Shown piece after piece: positions 1 to 7,760 of a stretch of 28,197 nucleotides of DNA. This DNA is from Rhodobacteraceae bacterium UBA6236 (lineage in GTDB: Bacteria; Pseudomonadota; Alphaproteobacteria; Rhodobacterales; Rhodobacteraceae), in NCBI GenBank assembly GCA_002440945.1, contig DJWG01000035.1, positions 584-28,780 on the forward strand, in the 5' to 3' direction. The translations under genes were made by a program, and so were the position numbers. Numbering within the stretch: position 1 is the stretch's first letter; every line of letters starts with the position of its first letter. The notes under the pieces are model-generated. The model saw only the letters and a program-made list of their open reading frames with translations. It ran no database searches and had not been told where the DNA came from.

Positions 1-1069
1 CCTGCGGCATGATGATCAGCCGCTGCGCCTGCCAGTAGTCCAGACCAAGGGAATCCGCGGCCTCGTACTGGCCGCGCGGCAGGGCGGCGAGGCCGCCGCG
101 GATCACCTCGGCGATATAGGCGGCCGCAAAGATCGTGGCCATGATGATGACCCGCAGGATGATGTCGAACTGGGTGCGGGGCGGCAGGAAATACTGCAAA
201 AGCAGCGAGGCGGTGAACAGCACCGTGATCAGCGGCACGCCCCGGATGAATTCGATGAAGCCCACCGAAAGCGATTTCACCAGCGGCATGTCCGACCGCC
301 GCCCCAGCGCCAGAAGGATGCCCAGCGGCAGCGATCCGGCGATGGCGGTGATGCCGATGGTGATCGACAGAAGGAACCCCCCGAACCGGTCCGAGGCGAC
401 ATAGGTGATCGAGACGGGCAGCACGCGCTGCATGGCCTCGGACAGGGGGGCGACGGCATAAAGGCTCCAGCCCGTCACCGCGACCAGCGCCGCCGTTCCC
501 GCGACGATGGCGCCCAGGCGGACGACGGCCAGCCGAAAGACCAGATAGCCGAGCCCCAGGCCCGCGATCACCATGGCCCACCACCAGACCGACCCGCCCC
601 AGAGAAGCCAGAAGGCCAGCACCGGATAGGCGGCGGAAAACCACAGCATCGCCCGGGGCACGAAGGAAAAGAGCACCGGCGCCAAGGCCACGAACATCAG
701 CACGAAGGCCAGCGTGGGCCGCCAGTAAAGATCGGCCGGATAAAAGCCGAACAGGTATTGCGGCCAGCGTTCCCGGATCATCGCCCAGCACGCGCCCGAG
801 GCATCCGGCCCCCAGGTCCGGGCGATGATCTCGCGGCATTCGCCCAGAGATCCGGCATCCCAGACGCTGTGCAGAAGCCAGGGCAGCACCCCTTGCAGGA
901 CGCCATAAAGGATCAGCGCCCCAAGGATCGTCAGCGCGATGTTCATCGGCCCCGACAACAGGTTCTCGCGCAGCCAGCGCAGCGCGCCCGGCTCGGACCT
1001 GGGGGGTATCGCGGGCGGCAGCATCGTTTCACGGACGAAGGGCACCGTTTCGGCGTGGATCTCGCTCAT
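1..1069 (-). CDS. bztC: Amino-acid ABC transporter permease, BztC type (3' end outside window)
   Basis: Inner-membrane permease subunit of a polar amino-acid importer, homologous to BztC of the glutamate/glutamine/aspartate/asparagine system. The ATG at 1069 (start MSEIHAETVPF) opens a frame that stays open to the window edge, so at least 356 residues are present and the C-terminus is missing. The sequence shows a long N-terminal hydrophobic region and a large insertion (Trp-rich, about residues 60-190) before the conserved His/Glu/Gln/Gly-type permease core. The core ends here at the EAADSLGLDYWQAQRLIIMPQ-like loop that contacts the ATPase (described here; only part is quoted). The stop codon of bztB lies immediately upstream (1071-1073), so the two genes are nearly contiguous and probably co-translated. 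The ATPase gene bztD would be expected just beyond position 1; this is inference. Confidence 0.9.
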   Translation of the reverse strand, partial: MSEIHAETVPFVRETMLPPAIPPRSEPGALRWLRENLLSGPMNIALTILGALILYGVLQGVLPWLLHSVWDAGSLGECREIIARTWGPDASGACWAMIRERWPQYLFGFYPADLYWRPTLAFVLMFVALAPVLFSFVPRAMLWFSAAYPVLAFWLLWGGSVWWWAMVIAGLGLGYLVFRLAVVRLGAIVAGTAALVAVTGWSLYAVAPLSEAMQRVLPVSITYVASDRFGGFLLSITIGITAIAGSLPLGILLALGRRSDMPLVKSLSVGFIEFIRGVPLITVLFTASLLLQYFLPPRTQFDIILRVIIMATIFAAAYIAEVIRGGLAALPRGQYEAADSLGLDYWQAQRLIIMPQ

Positions 1070-1070
1070 G

Positions 1071-2333
1071 TCAGCGCTCCTTCAGCCGGACGGCGTTGTT
1101 GTAGATGTTCATCACGGACGAGATGATGAGGCTGATGACAAGGTAAATGCCCATCAGAAGCAGCATGCATTCCAGTTCGCGCCCGGTCTGGTTCAGCGTG
1201 ATGCCGCCCAGGGTGCCGCGCAGATCCATGTAACTGACCGCGATGGCCAGCGAGGTGTTCTTGGTCAGGTTCAGGTATTGCGAAATCAGCGGCGGGATGA
1301 TGACCCGCAGCGCCTGCGGCAACACCACCAGCCGCATCGTCCGCCCCGCCGGCAGGCCCAGCGCATAGGCCGCCTCGGTCTGGCCGCGCGAAATGGCCTG
1401 GACCCCCGCCCGCACCGCCTCGGCGATGAAGGCACCGGTGTAGATCGTCAGCGCGATCAAGAGCGCGGTGAAGGAATGCAGCACCTGGATGCCGCCGGTG
1501 AAGTTGAAGCCCTTGAAGGTCGGATAGGCCAGGTGGAACCCCAGCGCATAAAGCAGCACCAGAACCGGCACCGTCCAGATCAGAAGCGATTTCCACCAGG
1601 TCGCGGGGCGGATGCCGGTGGCTTCCTGATGGTGGCTGGCGGCGCGGACCACGGCGCGGTTCAGGAAGAACGACCCCACCAGCGCCGCGATGATCGCAAG
1701 AAGATCAAGGCTGATGAGGAAGATCCCCAGGTCGATGTTCCCGAGGCTTCGGGAAAAGAGCGGCTCGGGGATGTTGGTGCCGCGGTTCGTGACCGCCACC
1801 GATCCGTCAAGCCACATGCGGGCCAGGGGTTCCTGCCCCTCGACGACGCGGAAGGCATTGGGGGGTGGGGTGACTTCGGTCAGGATCACATAGGCAAGCA
1901 GGATCCACAGCAGAACCGGGATGTTGCGGAACACCTCGACATAGACGGTCATCAGCCGCCCGATCAGCCAGTTCTTCGACAGCCGCAGGATGCCGACCAG
2001 CACCCCCAGAACGGTCGCCAGGAAACAGCCGATCGAGGCGACCAGCAGCGTGTTCAGAAGCCCGATCAGCAACGCGCGCGCATGGGTGCTGTCATTCGTA
2101 TAGGCCACCAGCCGCTGGTTGATGTCGTAGCCCGCCCGCATCCACAGGAAGCCGAAGTCGATGTCCTTGCCCTTGGCGGCAAGGTTGGTGACCAGGTTGT
2201 GGATCAGCCAGGAAAAGGCCAGAGCCACCAGGATCAGCACGACGATCTGGATCGTCCAGGATCTGAACCGCGTGTCATAGACAAGCATGCTCAGCCGGAA
2301 TGACTCCTTCGGTTGCTCGGAAACGAGCGCCAT
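1071..2333 (-). CDS. bztB: Amino-acid ABC transporter permease, BztB type
   Basis: First permease of the acidic/amide amino-acid importer; it pairs with BztC in the inner membrane. The protein is 420 residues when started at the ATG at 2333 (MALVSEQPKE). That start is preferred over an upstream in-frame ATG at 2384 because a strong AGGGGGAA ribosome site lies 5-12 bases before it. Hydrophobic segments begin near residue 30 (TIQIVVLILVALAFSW). A hydrophilic insert sits in the middle, and the C-terminal third carries the permease/ATPase coupling loop (EAVRAGVQAISRGQTEAAYA, then LGLP) typical of HisM/GlnP-type subunits. The length fits BztB, which is longer than most permeases of this class because of the insert. 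bztA lies 131 bases upstream with a hairpin between them; bztC starts 1 base after the stop. Confidence 0.93.
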   Translation of the reverse strand: MALVSEQPKESFRLSMLVYDTRFRSWTIQIVVLILVALAFSWLIHNLVTNLAAKGKDIDFGFLWMRAGYDINQRLVAYTNDSTHARALLIGLLNTLLVASIGCFLATVLGVLVGILRLSKNWLIGRLMTVYVEVFRNIPVLLWILLAYVILTEVTPPPNAFRVVEGQEPLARMWLDGSVAVTNRGTNIPEPLFSRSLGNIDLGIFLISLDLLAIIAALVGSFFLNRAVVRAASHHQEATGIRPATWWKSLLIWTVPVLVLLYALGFHLAYPTFKGFNFTGGIQVLHSFTALLIALTIYTGAFIAEAVRAGVQAISRGQTEAAYALGLPAGRTMRLVVLPQALRVIIPPLISQYLNLTKNTSLAIAVSYMDLRGTLGGITLNQTGRELECMLLLMGIYLVISLIISSVMNIYNNAVRLKER

Positions 2334-2425
2334 TTGGTTTCCCCCTGCCCGAGGCGCCGGTCCGGGTTGTCCCGAACGTCGCACGGGGGTCTGTCGCCCC
2401 TCGCGCCGCGGTTCTTCATTCGATC

Positions 2426-2452
2426 AAAAAAGGCGCGCCCGTTGGACGCGCC
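2426..2452 (-). terminator. Terminator-like hairpin between bztA and bztB
   Basis: Read on the minus strand, a perfect 6-base stem (GGCGCG, 2452-2447, with CGCGCC, 2437-2432) and a 9-base loop are followed directly by six T residues (2431-2426). This is the form of an intrinsic terminator. It lies only 12 bases after the bztA stop and before bztB, so it probably works as a partial terminator that keeps binding-protein transcript in excess over the permeases, as is common in ABC importer operons. That role is inferred. Confidence 0.7.
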
Positions 2453-2464
2453 CGTTGGTGCCGA

Positions 2465-3481
2465 TCAGCGGAAGGGCGGCGCGTAAAGCAGGCCGCCTTG
2501 CGTCCATTGCGCGTTCAGGCCGCGCGCCAGCCCGATGGGCGTCGCCGCGCCGATATTGGCCTCGAAGATCTCGCCATAGTTGCCGGTAGCGGCGATGGCG
2601 CGCTTGGCCCATTCCTTGTCCAGTCCGATCATCGCGCCCAGGTCGCCCTCGACCCCCAGGATGCGCTTCACTTCCGGGTTTTGCGAACTGGTGGCGGTTT
2701 CCTCGACATTGGCCGAGGTGATGCCGTATTCCTCGGCCGCGACCAGCGCGAAGAAGGTCCAGCGCACGATATCGCCCCAGTTGTTGTCGCCATGGCGGAC
2801 CATCGGCCCCAGCGGTTCTTTCGAGACGATTTCAGGCAGGATGATGTGGTTGTCGCGGTCGGGCAGCGAGGCACGGATCGCGGCAAGACCCGAGGCATCA
2901 GTCGTATAGGCGTCGCAGGCGCCAGCGATATACTGCCGCTGCCCTTCCGAGTCATCGAGGACCGTGACCGGGTTATAAGTCATGTTGTTGGCCTTGAAAT
3001 AGTCGGCCAGGTTCAGTTCCGTCGTGGTGCCGGTCTGGATGCAGATCGTCGCGCCGTTCAGTTCCTTGGCCGAACTCACGCCCAGTTCCTTCTTCACCAT
3101 GAAGCCCTGGCCGTCGTAGTAGTTCACGGCAACGGTATCGAGCTTCAGGTCGGTGTCGCGCGAAAAGGTCCAGGTGGAGTTGCGGATCAGCACGTCGACC
3201 TCGCCCGAGGCAAGCGCGGTAAAGCGCGTCTCGCCGCTGAGGCCCACATATTTGACCTTGTTCTGGTCTTTCAGGATCGCCGCCCCAAGCGCCTTGCAAA
3301 GCGCCACGTCGAAGCCCTGGTAATTGCCATTCGCGTCCGGCGCGCCAAAACCGGTCAGGCCGGTGTTCACGCCGCAGATCAGCTGGTCACGCGCCTTCAC
3401 GTCGTCAAGCGTCCCGGCACTGGCAAATCCCGCGACAAGCGCTGCCGCCGCCACCGTGCCAAGGAATACGGAATTCTTCAT
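2465..3481 (-). CDS. bztA: Amino-acid ABC transporter periplasmic binding protein, BztA type
   Basis: Periplasmic substrate-binding protein (SBP_bac_3 fold) that delivers glutamate, glutamine, aspartate or asparagine to the BztBC permease. It is 338 residues. The ATG at 3481 gives a clean Sec signal peptide: Lys at position 2, a hydrophobic alanine/valine core, and probable cleavage after AGFASA, with the mature chain beginning GTLDDVKARD. An AGGAAGAGG ribosome site sits about 6 bases upstream, so the 13-residue extension to 3520 is rejected. The mature part shows the family hallmarks: GVNTGLTGFGAPDANGNYQG-type strand, FDVALCKALGAAI helix, GETRFTALASGEVDVLIRN, and the C-terminal tail YAPPFR. 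It is the first gene of the operon. The substrate range is taken from the characterised Rhodobacter Bzt system, not proven here. Confidence 0.93.
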   Translation of the reverse strand: MKNSVFLGTVAAAALVAGFASAGTLDDVKARDQLICGVNTGLTGFGAPDANGNYQGFDVALCKALGAAILKDQNKVKYVGLSGETRFTALASGEVDVLIRNSTWTFSRDTDLKLDTVAVNYYDGQGFMVKKELGVSSAKELNGATICIQTGTTTELNLADYFKANNMTYNPVTVLDDSEGQRQYIAGACDAYTTDASGLAAIRASLPDRDNHIILPEIVSKEPLGPMVRHGDNNWGDIVRWTFFALVAAEEYGITSANVEETATSSQNPEVKRILGVEGDLGAMIGLDKEWAKRAIAATGNYGEIFEANIGAATPIGLARGLNAQWTQGGLLYAPPFR

Positions 3482-3695
3482 GCTAAACCTCTTCCTGAGT
3501 TCGCACCTCTGCGGGTGCATGAGCGCGGAGCCGTGACGTCCGCTGCCTTATGGGTGAGGTTGGTCATCCCCACTGGGGATCAGTCTGGTGCAAAGCCTGC
3601 GGATGCGTCAAGATATTTGACCGGAAAGGATTTTCCCTTCCTTCCCTGCCATTTGGCAGGTTTTGCCCCCGGCCTCCGGGGTCGTAGGCGGGGGT
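3482..3695. promoter_or_regulatory. Intergenic region upstream of bztA with three hairpin-forming dyads
   Basis: The bzt promoter must lie here. Three inverted repeats are visible: ATCCCC/GGGGAT with a 3-base spacer at 3566-3580; CCTGCC/GGCAGG with a 4-base loop at 3645-3660, followed on the plus strand by TTTT; and CCCCGG/CCGGGG with a 3-base loop at 3667-3681. The third lies just after the ATP12 stop codon and could end that transcript. The first is an operator candidate for bztA. No convincing -35/-10 pair was identified, and no NtrC/sigma-54 signature was found. Confidence 0.4.
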
Positions 3696-4415
3696 TCAGG
3701 CGGTCGCTGTCGCCAGCTGGTAGAAGCGGAAAGCATCAATAAAACCCTGACGTTTCCGTGCTGCGGCCTCGGTGGCTTCCTCGTCTTCGCCCCACTGGCT
3801 GATCTGCCAGTCCTCGTCGAGGCGCGACAGGTTCCAGGCGTCCTCAGCCTCCAGATGATCTTGCGTCACCGCCAGCCCCAGCAGCAGCGACCCCGAAATC
3901 GCCACCAGATCATGAAGCGCGGTCAGTTCGAACGGACCCATGCCCGCAACCATGTCCCGCAGCCGCGCAAGGCTTGGCGCGGGCTGATTGACGGGGATCA
4001 CGCCCGAGGTGACGGACAGGGGCGTCTTCAGCACGGCGGCGGCCCAGAAGATCAGCGGATCCCAGACCTCGGCCTGCCGGTCGATCAGCGCCTGCGGCTC
4101 AAGCGCGCGGTAGCACAGAAGGTCGGTCGCGCCGTAGCCGGCGATTTCGCCCACCACCGCGTTGAAAAGCGGCGTCACCTTGTCCAGCGCGGAATTGGCG
4201 GCGCGGGTCAGCGGCATCTTACCCGGATCGACCGCGCCGTCCTGCGCATCCCATTCGGCGGCGATGGCTTCGGCCAATGTGCGGGTCGGCACCACCAGTT
4301 CCGCCTTGGCGGGCGTCCGAACCTTGCGGCCATCCAGCGCGATGGCAAAGCCCCCCGGCACCTCGACCGCTTCCGCCGTTTTCCAGAACCGCTTGACCGT
4401 CCAACCGCCGCTCAT
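3696..4415 (-). CDS. ATP12 family F1-ATPase assembly chaperone
   Basis: Predicted cytoplasmic chaperone of the ATP12 family, which binds the F1 alpha subunit before assembly of ATP synthase. It is 239 residues, typical of alphaproteobacterial members. The N-terminal half carries the family pattern: VKRFWKTAEAVEVPGG, then FAIALDGRKVRTPAKAEL, AIAAEWDAQ, and MPLTRAANSALDKV. The C-terminal half is helical, with TDLLCYRALEP, QAEVWDPLIFWAA and a conserved LALAVTQ-like segment. The start is the ATG at 4415, which overlaps the stop of the upstream HAD gene by ATGA, indicating translational coupling. It is the last gene of a minus-strand block with crcB, the RluA-family gene and the HAD gene. No functional link among these four is obvious beyond co-transcription. 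Confidence 0.92.
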   Translation of the reverse strand: MSGGWTVKRFWKTAEAVEVPGGFAIALDGRKVRTPAKAELVVPTRTLAEAIAAEWDAQDGAVDPGKMPLTRAANSALDKVTPLFNAVVGEIAGYGATDLLCYRALEPQALIDRQAEVWDPLIFWAAAVLKTPLSVTSGVIPVNQPAPSLARLRDMVAGMGPFELTALHDLVAISGSLLLGLAVTQDHLEAEDAWNLSRLDEDWQISQWGEDEEATEAAARKRQGFIDAFRFYQLATATA

Positions 4416-5086
4416 CCATGCCTCCAGAGGTCTTCAAGCGCGGGTAGCAGCGCGGGGTAGTCTGTTACCACGCGCGCCGCGCCTGCCGTCCGCAAGTCGT
4501 CGATCGGGTGATAGCCCCAGCCGACACCGATCCCGCGCACTCCGGCGGCGCGGGCCATTTCCATGTCATAGGTGGTGTCGCCGATCATCACCGCCTGCCC
4601 CGGCGCGATCCCGGTTTCCGCCAGCGCCTGCAGGATCATCGCCGGATGCGGTTTTGACGGGTGGTTGTCGGCCACCTGAAGCGTCTGGAACATCTTTTCC
4701 AGCCCATGCGCGGCCAGCATGTGCCTGAGCCCCCGCATGGATTTCCCGGTGGCGATCCCCAGAAGCAGATCGTCGCGCCGCGACAGCCCCGCCAGCGCCT
4801 CTGCCGCGCCGGGGTAAAGCGGCGCTGGCGCGGCCGCGCGCAGGGTGCCGAAGCTGTCCTTGTAATTGTCGACGATCCGCGTCTGGACCTCTGGCGGCAG
4901 GTCCGGGGCCAGCCGGGCGATGGCCTGCGGCAGGGACAGGCCCACGATAGTCAGGGTCCGCGCCAGCGGCGGCGCGGGCAGGTCCAGCGCCGCGAAGGCA
5001 TGATCCATCGCCGCCTGGATGTGGTTCTGGCTGTCGACGAGCGTTCCGTCGACATCGAAGATCACCAGCCGCAGGTCCGGGGCCAC
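4412..5086 (-). CDS. HAD-superfamily phosphatase (phosphoglycolate phosphatase-like)
   Basis: Haloacid dehalogenase-type phosphatase of 224 residues. All four HAD motifs are visible: DVDGT at residues 11-15 (nucleophile Asp11, acid/base Asp13), Thr113 in LGIATGKS, Lys145 in SKPHP, and GDTTYD with Asp170 and Asp174. A helical cap domain lies between motifs I and II, as in Gph and other subfamily IA phosphatases; the substrate cannot be told from sequence. Two GTG starts are possible. The GTG at 5086 is chosen because GAGGAG sits 8 bases before it. The GTG at 5095 would overlap the preceding TGA but leaves no room for a ribosome site. The gene overlaps the end of the RluA-family gene and the start of the ATP12 gene. 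A long upstream open extension in this frame is antisense noise. Confidence 0.88.
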   Translation of the reverse strand: MAPDLRLVIFDVDGTLVDSQNHIQAAMDHAFAALDLPAPPLARTLTIVGLSLPQAIARLAPDLPPEVQTRIVDNYKDSFGTLRAAAPAPLYPGAAEALAGLSRRDDLLLGIATGKSMRGLRHMLAAHGLEKMFQTLQVADNHPSKPHPAMILQALAETGIAPGQAVMIGDTTYDMEMARAAGVRGIGVGWGYHPIDDLRTAGAARVVTDYPALLPALEDLWRHG

Positions 5087-5091
5087 AGCGA

Positions 5092-6135
5092 TCACTCCTC
5101 GGCGAAGGGATCGGCGGGCACGTCGTCTTCCGACCAGCCGAAGGTCTTCCAGGTGCGGGCCATGTGATCGGGCAGGGGCGCGGTCAGCGTGATGCGCTTG
5201 CCGGTGATCGGATGGTCGAAACTGATCGAGCGGGCATGGAGGTGGAGCTTGCGGCTGATCTCGCCGCCCAGTTGCGCGCCCCAGCCATCGCCCAGGTTTT
5301 CCTGGCCCGATCCGCCATACTTGCCATCGCCGATGATCGGATGGCCCAGTTCCGCCATATGGGCGCGCAGCTGGTGCGTCCGCCCCGTGACCGGAACCAT
5401 CGCCACCCAGGCCGCGCGGCTGCCCAGCGCGTCCAGCACCGCGTAATCGGTGGTCGCGCGCTTGGCGCCTTCGGTCGCGTCGATCTTGCTGGGGTGGATG
5501 GCGATCATCTTCTCGCCCTCGCCGCCGCCGCGGCCCGGCGCCTTCACGAGGCCATAGCGGATCGTGCCCATCTTCGGGCTCGGCACACCCGCGACCACGG
5601 CCCAGTAGATCTTGCGCGTGGTGCGCGACCGGAACGCCTCGGACAGCGCCCGCGCGATCCGGTCGGTGCGGGCCAAGAGCAAAACCCCCGAAGTGTCCTT
5701 GTCCAGCCGGTGGACAAGTTTCGGGCGGTCCTTGTAGCCGAACATCAACGCCCGGGTCAGGCCATCGACATGGCGGTTCCCCTGCCCCGAACCGCCCTGC
5801 GAGGGCAGCCCCGGCGGCTTGTTCAGCGCGATGATGTGTTCGTCCTTCCACAGGACCGCATCCTGGATCATCCGGGTATCGGCGTCGCTCACCGCCTCGG
5901 GCTCGCGCGCCGGTCGGGGCGCGGTGTCCTTCGGCAGCGGCGGCACCCGCACCTGCATCCCCGGGCCGACCCGGTCCGACGCCTTCACCCGGCCCCCGTC
6001 GACGCGGATCTGCCCGGTCCGGCACAGCTTTTCCACCGCGCCTTGCGTCATTTCCGGGAAGCGTTTCTTCAGGAAGCGGTCAAGGCGGCTTTCGCCCTCG
6101 GCCTCGCCCACGGTCAGGATGCGAACGCCGCTCAT
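5092..6135 (-). CDS. rluC: RluA-family 23S rRNA pseudouridine synthase (RluC-like)
   Basis: Converts specific uridines of large-subunit rRNA to pseudouridine. The protein is 347 residues. An S4 RNA-binding domain occupies about residues 16-75 (ESRLDRFLKKRFPEMTQGAV, IRVDGGRVK). The catalytic domain follows, with the diagnostic HRLDKDTSG motif at 142-150 and catalytic Asp145. Later motifs are VTGRTHQLRAHMAELGHPI and GDGKYGG. The domain order S4 plus RluA domain and the length fit RluC/RluD-type enzymes; RluC is preferred, but RluD cannot be excluded by eye. The ATG at 6135 overlaps the crcB stop by ATGA. The C-terminus ends at 5092, beside the HAD start. Confidence 0.9.
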   Translation of the reverse strand: MSGVRILTVGEAEGESRLDRFLKKRFPEMTQGAVEKLCRTGQIRVDGGRVKASDRVGPGMQVRVPPLPKDTAPRPAREPEAVSDADTRMIQDAVLWKDEHIIALNKPPGLPSQGGSGQGNRHVDGLTRALMFGYKDRPKLVHRLDKDTSGVLLLARTDRIARALSEAFRSRTTRKIYWAVVAGVPSPKMGTIRYGLVKAPGRGGGEGEKMIAIHPSKIDATEGAKRATTDYAVLDALGSRAAWVAMVPVTGRTHQLRAHMAELGHPIIGDGKYGGSGQENLGDGWGAQLGGEISRKLHLHARSISFDHPITGKRITLTAPLPDHMARTWKTFGWSEDDVPADPFAEE

Positions 6136-6503
6136 GCGAAGCTCCGTGCCAGCGCCATGCCGGTGACAAGCGCCGCAATCGAGACGACGACCGATCCGGC
6201 GACATAGGCGGCGGCAAGACCCGCATTGCCGCGCTGGAACAGCGTGACCGCATCCAGCGAGAAGGCCGAGAAGGTGGTGAAGCCGCCAAGGATCCCCGTC
6301 ATGAAGAACGGCACCGACCGCGCGCCCTTTTCCAGAAGCATCACCATCAGCATCCCCATGATGAAAGACCCCGCGATGTTCACGATCAGCGTGCCAAAGG
6401 GAAAGCCGAAGCCCAGCATCCGGCCCGCGCCGATATTGACAAGGAACCGCGCCGAAGATCCAAGCGCGCCGCCAAGGCCAACCTGTAGAAGGGTGTAAAA
6501 CAT
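6132..6503 (-). CDS. crcB: Fluoride ion channel CrcB/Fluc
   Basis: Small dual-topology membrane channel that exports fluoride. It is 123 residues with four hydrophobic segments. The family signatures are present: GGALGSSARF near residues 11-20, the pore-lining Asn in GTLIVNIAGSF (Asn42), and GGFTTFSAFS at 73-82 with the phenylalanines and threonine that coordinate fluoride. The ATG at 6503 gives the standard N-terminus MFYTLLQVGL; the longer open frame to 6764 is antisense to the COQ10-like gene. Only a weak ribosome site is visible. It is translationally coupled to the RluA-family gene by an ATGA overlap. One copy is seen here, consistent with a homodimeric channel. Confidence 0.93.
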   Translation of the reverse strand: MFYTLLQVGLGGALGSSARFLVNIGAGRMLGFGFPFGTLIVNIAGSFIMGMLMVMLLEKGARSVPFFMTGILGGFTTFSAFSLDAVTLFQRGNAGLAAAYVAGSVVVSIAALVTGMALARSFA

Positions 6504-6592
6504 CGCCGTCCCGCCGACAGGCCCCGCGCCCGCCTGAGCCACGCCCTTTAGCGGCGAACGCGGGAAAATACCAGAACCTCGTCCAAAGTCCG

Positions 6593-7051
6593 TCAGGCGG
6601 CGCCGTAAAGCTGTTTCGCGCGGGCCTCGAAGGCGCCGACGATCCGCCGCATGGCTTCGGTGAAGACGACCCCGATCACGCCTTGCAGGATGGCGTTGCG
6701 GAATTCGAAATCGACCGAAAAGCCGACCTCGCAGCCACCCTGCGCAACGTTGTGGAAGGTCCATTCCGACCGGAGGTGCTTGAAGGGGCCGTCGATGTAT
6801 TCGGTCAGGATGCGGCCTTCGCCGGGCAGAAGCGTCACGCGGCTTCCGAAGCGTTCGCGGAACACCTTGAAGGAAATCACCAGGTCCGCCTCCATCACCT
6901 CGCCCTTGGCGTCGGGCAGCGGGACACGCGACCGGATGCGCGCCGCCGCCGTCCAGGGCAGGAATTCCGGGTAGCGCGCCACATCCGCCACCAGGTCGAA
7001 CATCTGATCGGCCCGGTAGGGAAGGATGCGGCGATCGGAATGGGTGGTCAT
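6593..7051 (-). CDS. COQ10/START-domain protein (RatA/PasT family)
   Basis: Small polyketide-cyclase/START-fold protein of 152 residues that forms a hydrophobic ligand pocket. In mitochondria and proteobacteria this family (COQ10, RatA/PasT) binds ubiquinone or affects respiration; the E. coli name RatA reflects a reported ribosome-association toxin role. Visible family features are [57 protein letters not shown], and [15 protein letters not shown]. The start is the ATG at 7051, with AAGGGG 5 bases before it; the 10-residue extension to 7081 is not favoured. Its stop is 89 bases before crcB. It is divergent from hpt across 67 bases, so the two promoters must share that gap. A ubiquinone-related role is more likely than a toxin role, because there is no partner antitoxin. 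Confidence 0.85.
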   Translation of the reverse strand: MTTHSDRRILPYRADQMFDLVADVARYPEFLPWTAAARIRSRVPLPDAKGEVMEADLVISFKVFRERFGSRVTLLPGEGRILTEYIDGPFKHLRSEWTFHNVAQGGCEVGFSVDFEFRNAILQGVIGVVFTEAMRRIVGAFEARAKQLYGAA

Positions 7052-7118
7052 GCGAGCCCCTTGGTGTCCAGCCCGCCTCATGTCATACGGGAAGCGCCAA
7101 TTTGCAAGGGGAACGGCG

Positions 7119-7664
7119 ATGCCAGAGCGCGCCTATGTGATCGACAAGATGATCTCGGCCAAGGAGATTGCGGCCCGGGTCGAAGCGCTGGCCCGCGAGA
7201 TCACCGCGACCTTCAACGGCACCGACCGGCTGGTGGTGGTGGGGCTTTTGCGGGGATCCTTCATCTTCATCGCGGACCTGGTGCGCGAGATCGACCTGCC
7301 CGTCGAGGTCGATTTCCTGGAAGCCTCGTCTTACGGCAGCGCGACCGTTTCCAGCCGCGAGGTGCGGATCCTGAAGGATCTGCGCGGCGAGATCGCGGGC
7401 CGCGACGTGCTGGTGGTCGAGGATATCGTCGATACGGGATTTACCCTGAGCCACGTCCTGCGGCTGTTGAAATCGCGCGAGCCGCGGCGGTTGATGACCT
7501 GCGCGCTTCTGGACAAGCCCTCGCGCCGCGAGGTCGAGATCAAGGCGGACTGGACCGGTTTCGTGATCCCGGACGAATTCGTGGTGGGCTACGGGATCGA
7601 CTTCGCGCAGCGGAACCGGAACCTGCCCTATATCGGCAAAGTGCGGTTCACCGACCCGGCGTAA
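7119..7664 (+). CDS. hpt: Hypoxanthine phosphoribosyltransferase
   Basis: Purine salvage enzyme that transfers the phosphoribosyl group of PRPP to hypoxanthine (and usually guanine), giving IMP or GMP in the cytoplasm. It is 181 residues, normal for bacterial Hpt. The PRPP-binding loop [11 protein letters not shown] lies at about 99-109 with the acidic pair Glu101-Asp102. The flexible-loop region [10 protein letters not shown] is at 70-79, and the base-binding C-terminus has [18 protein letters not shown]. The ATG at 7119 is chosen because AAGGGGAA precedes it by 5-12 bases; the upstream extension to 7026 overlaps the neighbour on the opposite strand. A strong hairpin follows the gene. Confidence 0.94.
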   Translation: MPERAYVIDKMISAKEIAARVEALAREITATFNGTDRLVVVGLLRGSFIFIADLVREIDLPVEVDFLEASSYGSATVSSREVRILKDLRGEIAGRDVLVVEDIVDTGFTLSHVLRLLKSREPRRLMTCALLDKPSRREVEIKADWTGFVIPDEFVVGYGIDFAQRNRNLPYIGKVRFTDPA

Positions 7665-7668
7665 GTCC

Positions 7669-7714
7669 GGGGGGCTGTCTGCCCGCGATGTCGGAAGCGG
7701 GGGGCTGTCTGCCC
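7669..7714. repeat. 16-base direct repeat after hpt
   Basis: The 16-mer GGGGGGCTGTCTGCCC occurs at 7669-7684 and again at 7699-7714, exactly 30 bases apart. Each copy contains a GGGC/GCCC hairpin core. The second copy grows into the long stem annotated next. The stretch that follows (CCGAGGATATTTCCGCCAAG, about 7725-7744) resembles a short intergenic sequence that I recall seeing downstream of many Rhodobacteraceae genes; this is recollection, not a search. Confidence 0.7.
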
Positions 7715-7718
7715 CCCG
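7698..7718. terminator. Strong GC hairpin between convergent hpt and miaB
   Basis: Perfect 8-base stem CGGGGGGC/GCCCCCCG with the 5-base loop TGTCT, between hpt (plus) and miaB (minus). No T-run directly follows on either strand, but the position between convergent genes and the stem strength suggest a bidirectional terminator. Confidence 0.65.
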
Positions 7719-7760
7719 GGCCCCCCGAGGATATTTCCGCCAAGATGAAATTGGGCGCGA

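Noticed and set aside
939..2303. 454-residue plus-strand open frame
   Set aside because: Antisense to bztB; low-complexity Gln/Arg/Asp-rich translation without motifs.
6504..6600. Fluoride riboswitch upstream of crcB
   Set aside because: I looked for the GATGG and ACCGCC-type conserved parts and found no convincing match. Part of this region is the end of the COQ10-like gene.
6593..7051. Toxin of a toxin-antitoxin pair (RatA)
   Set aside because: The family name suggests this, but no antitoxin partner is nearby and the COQ10-like reading fits a Rhodobacteraceae housekeeping context better.
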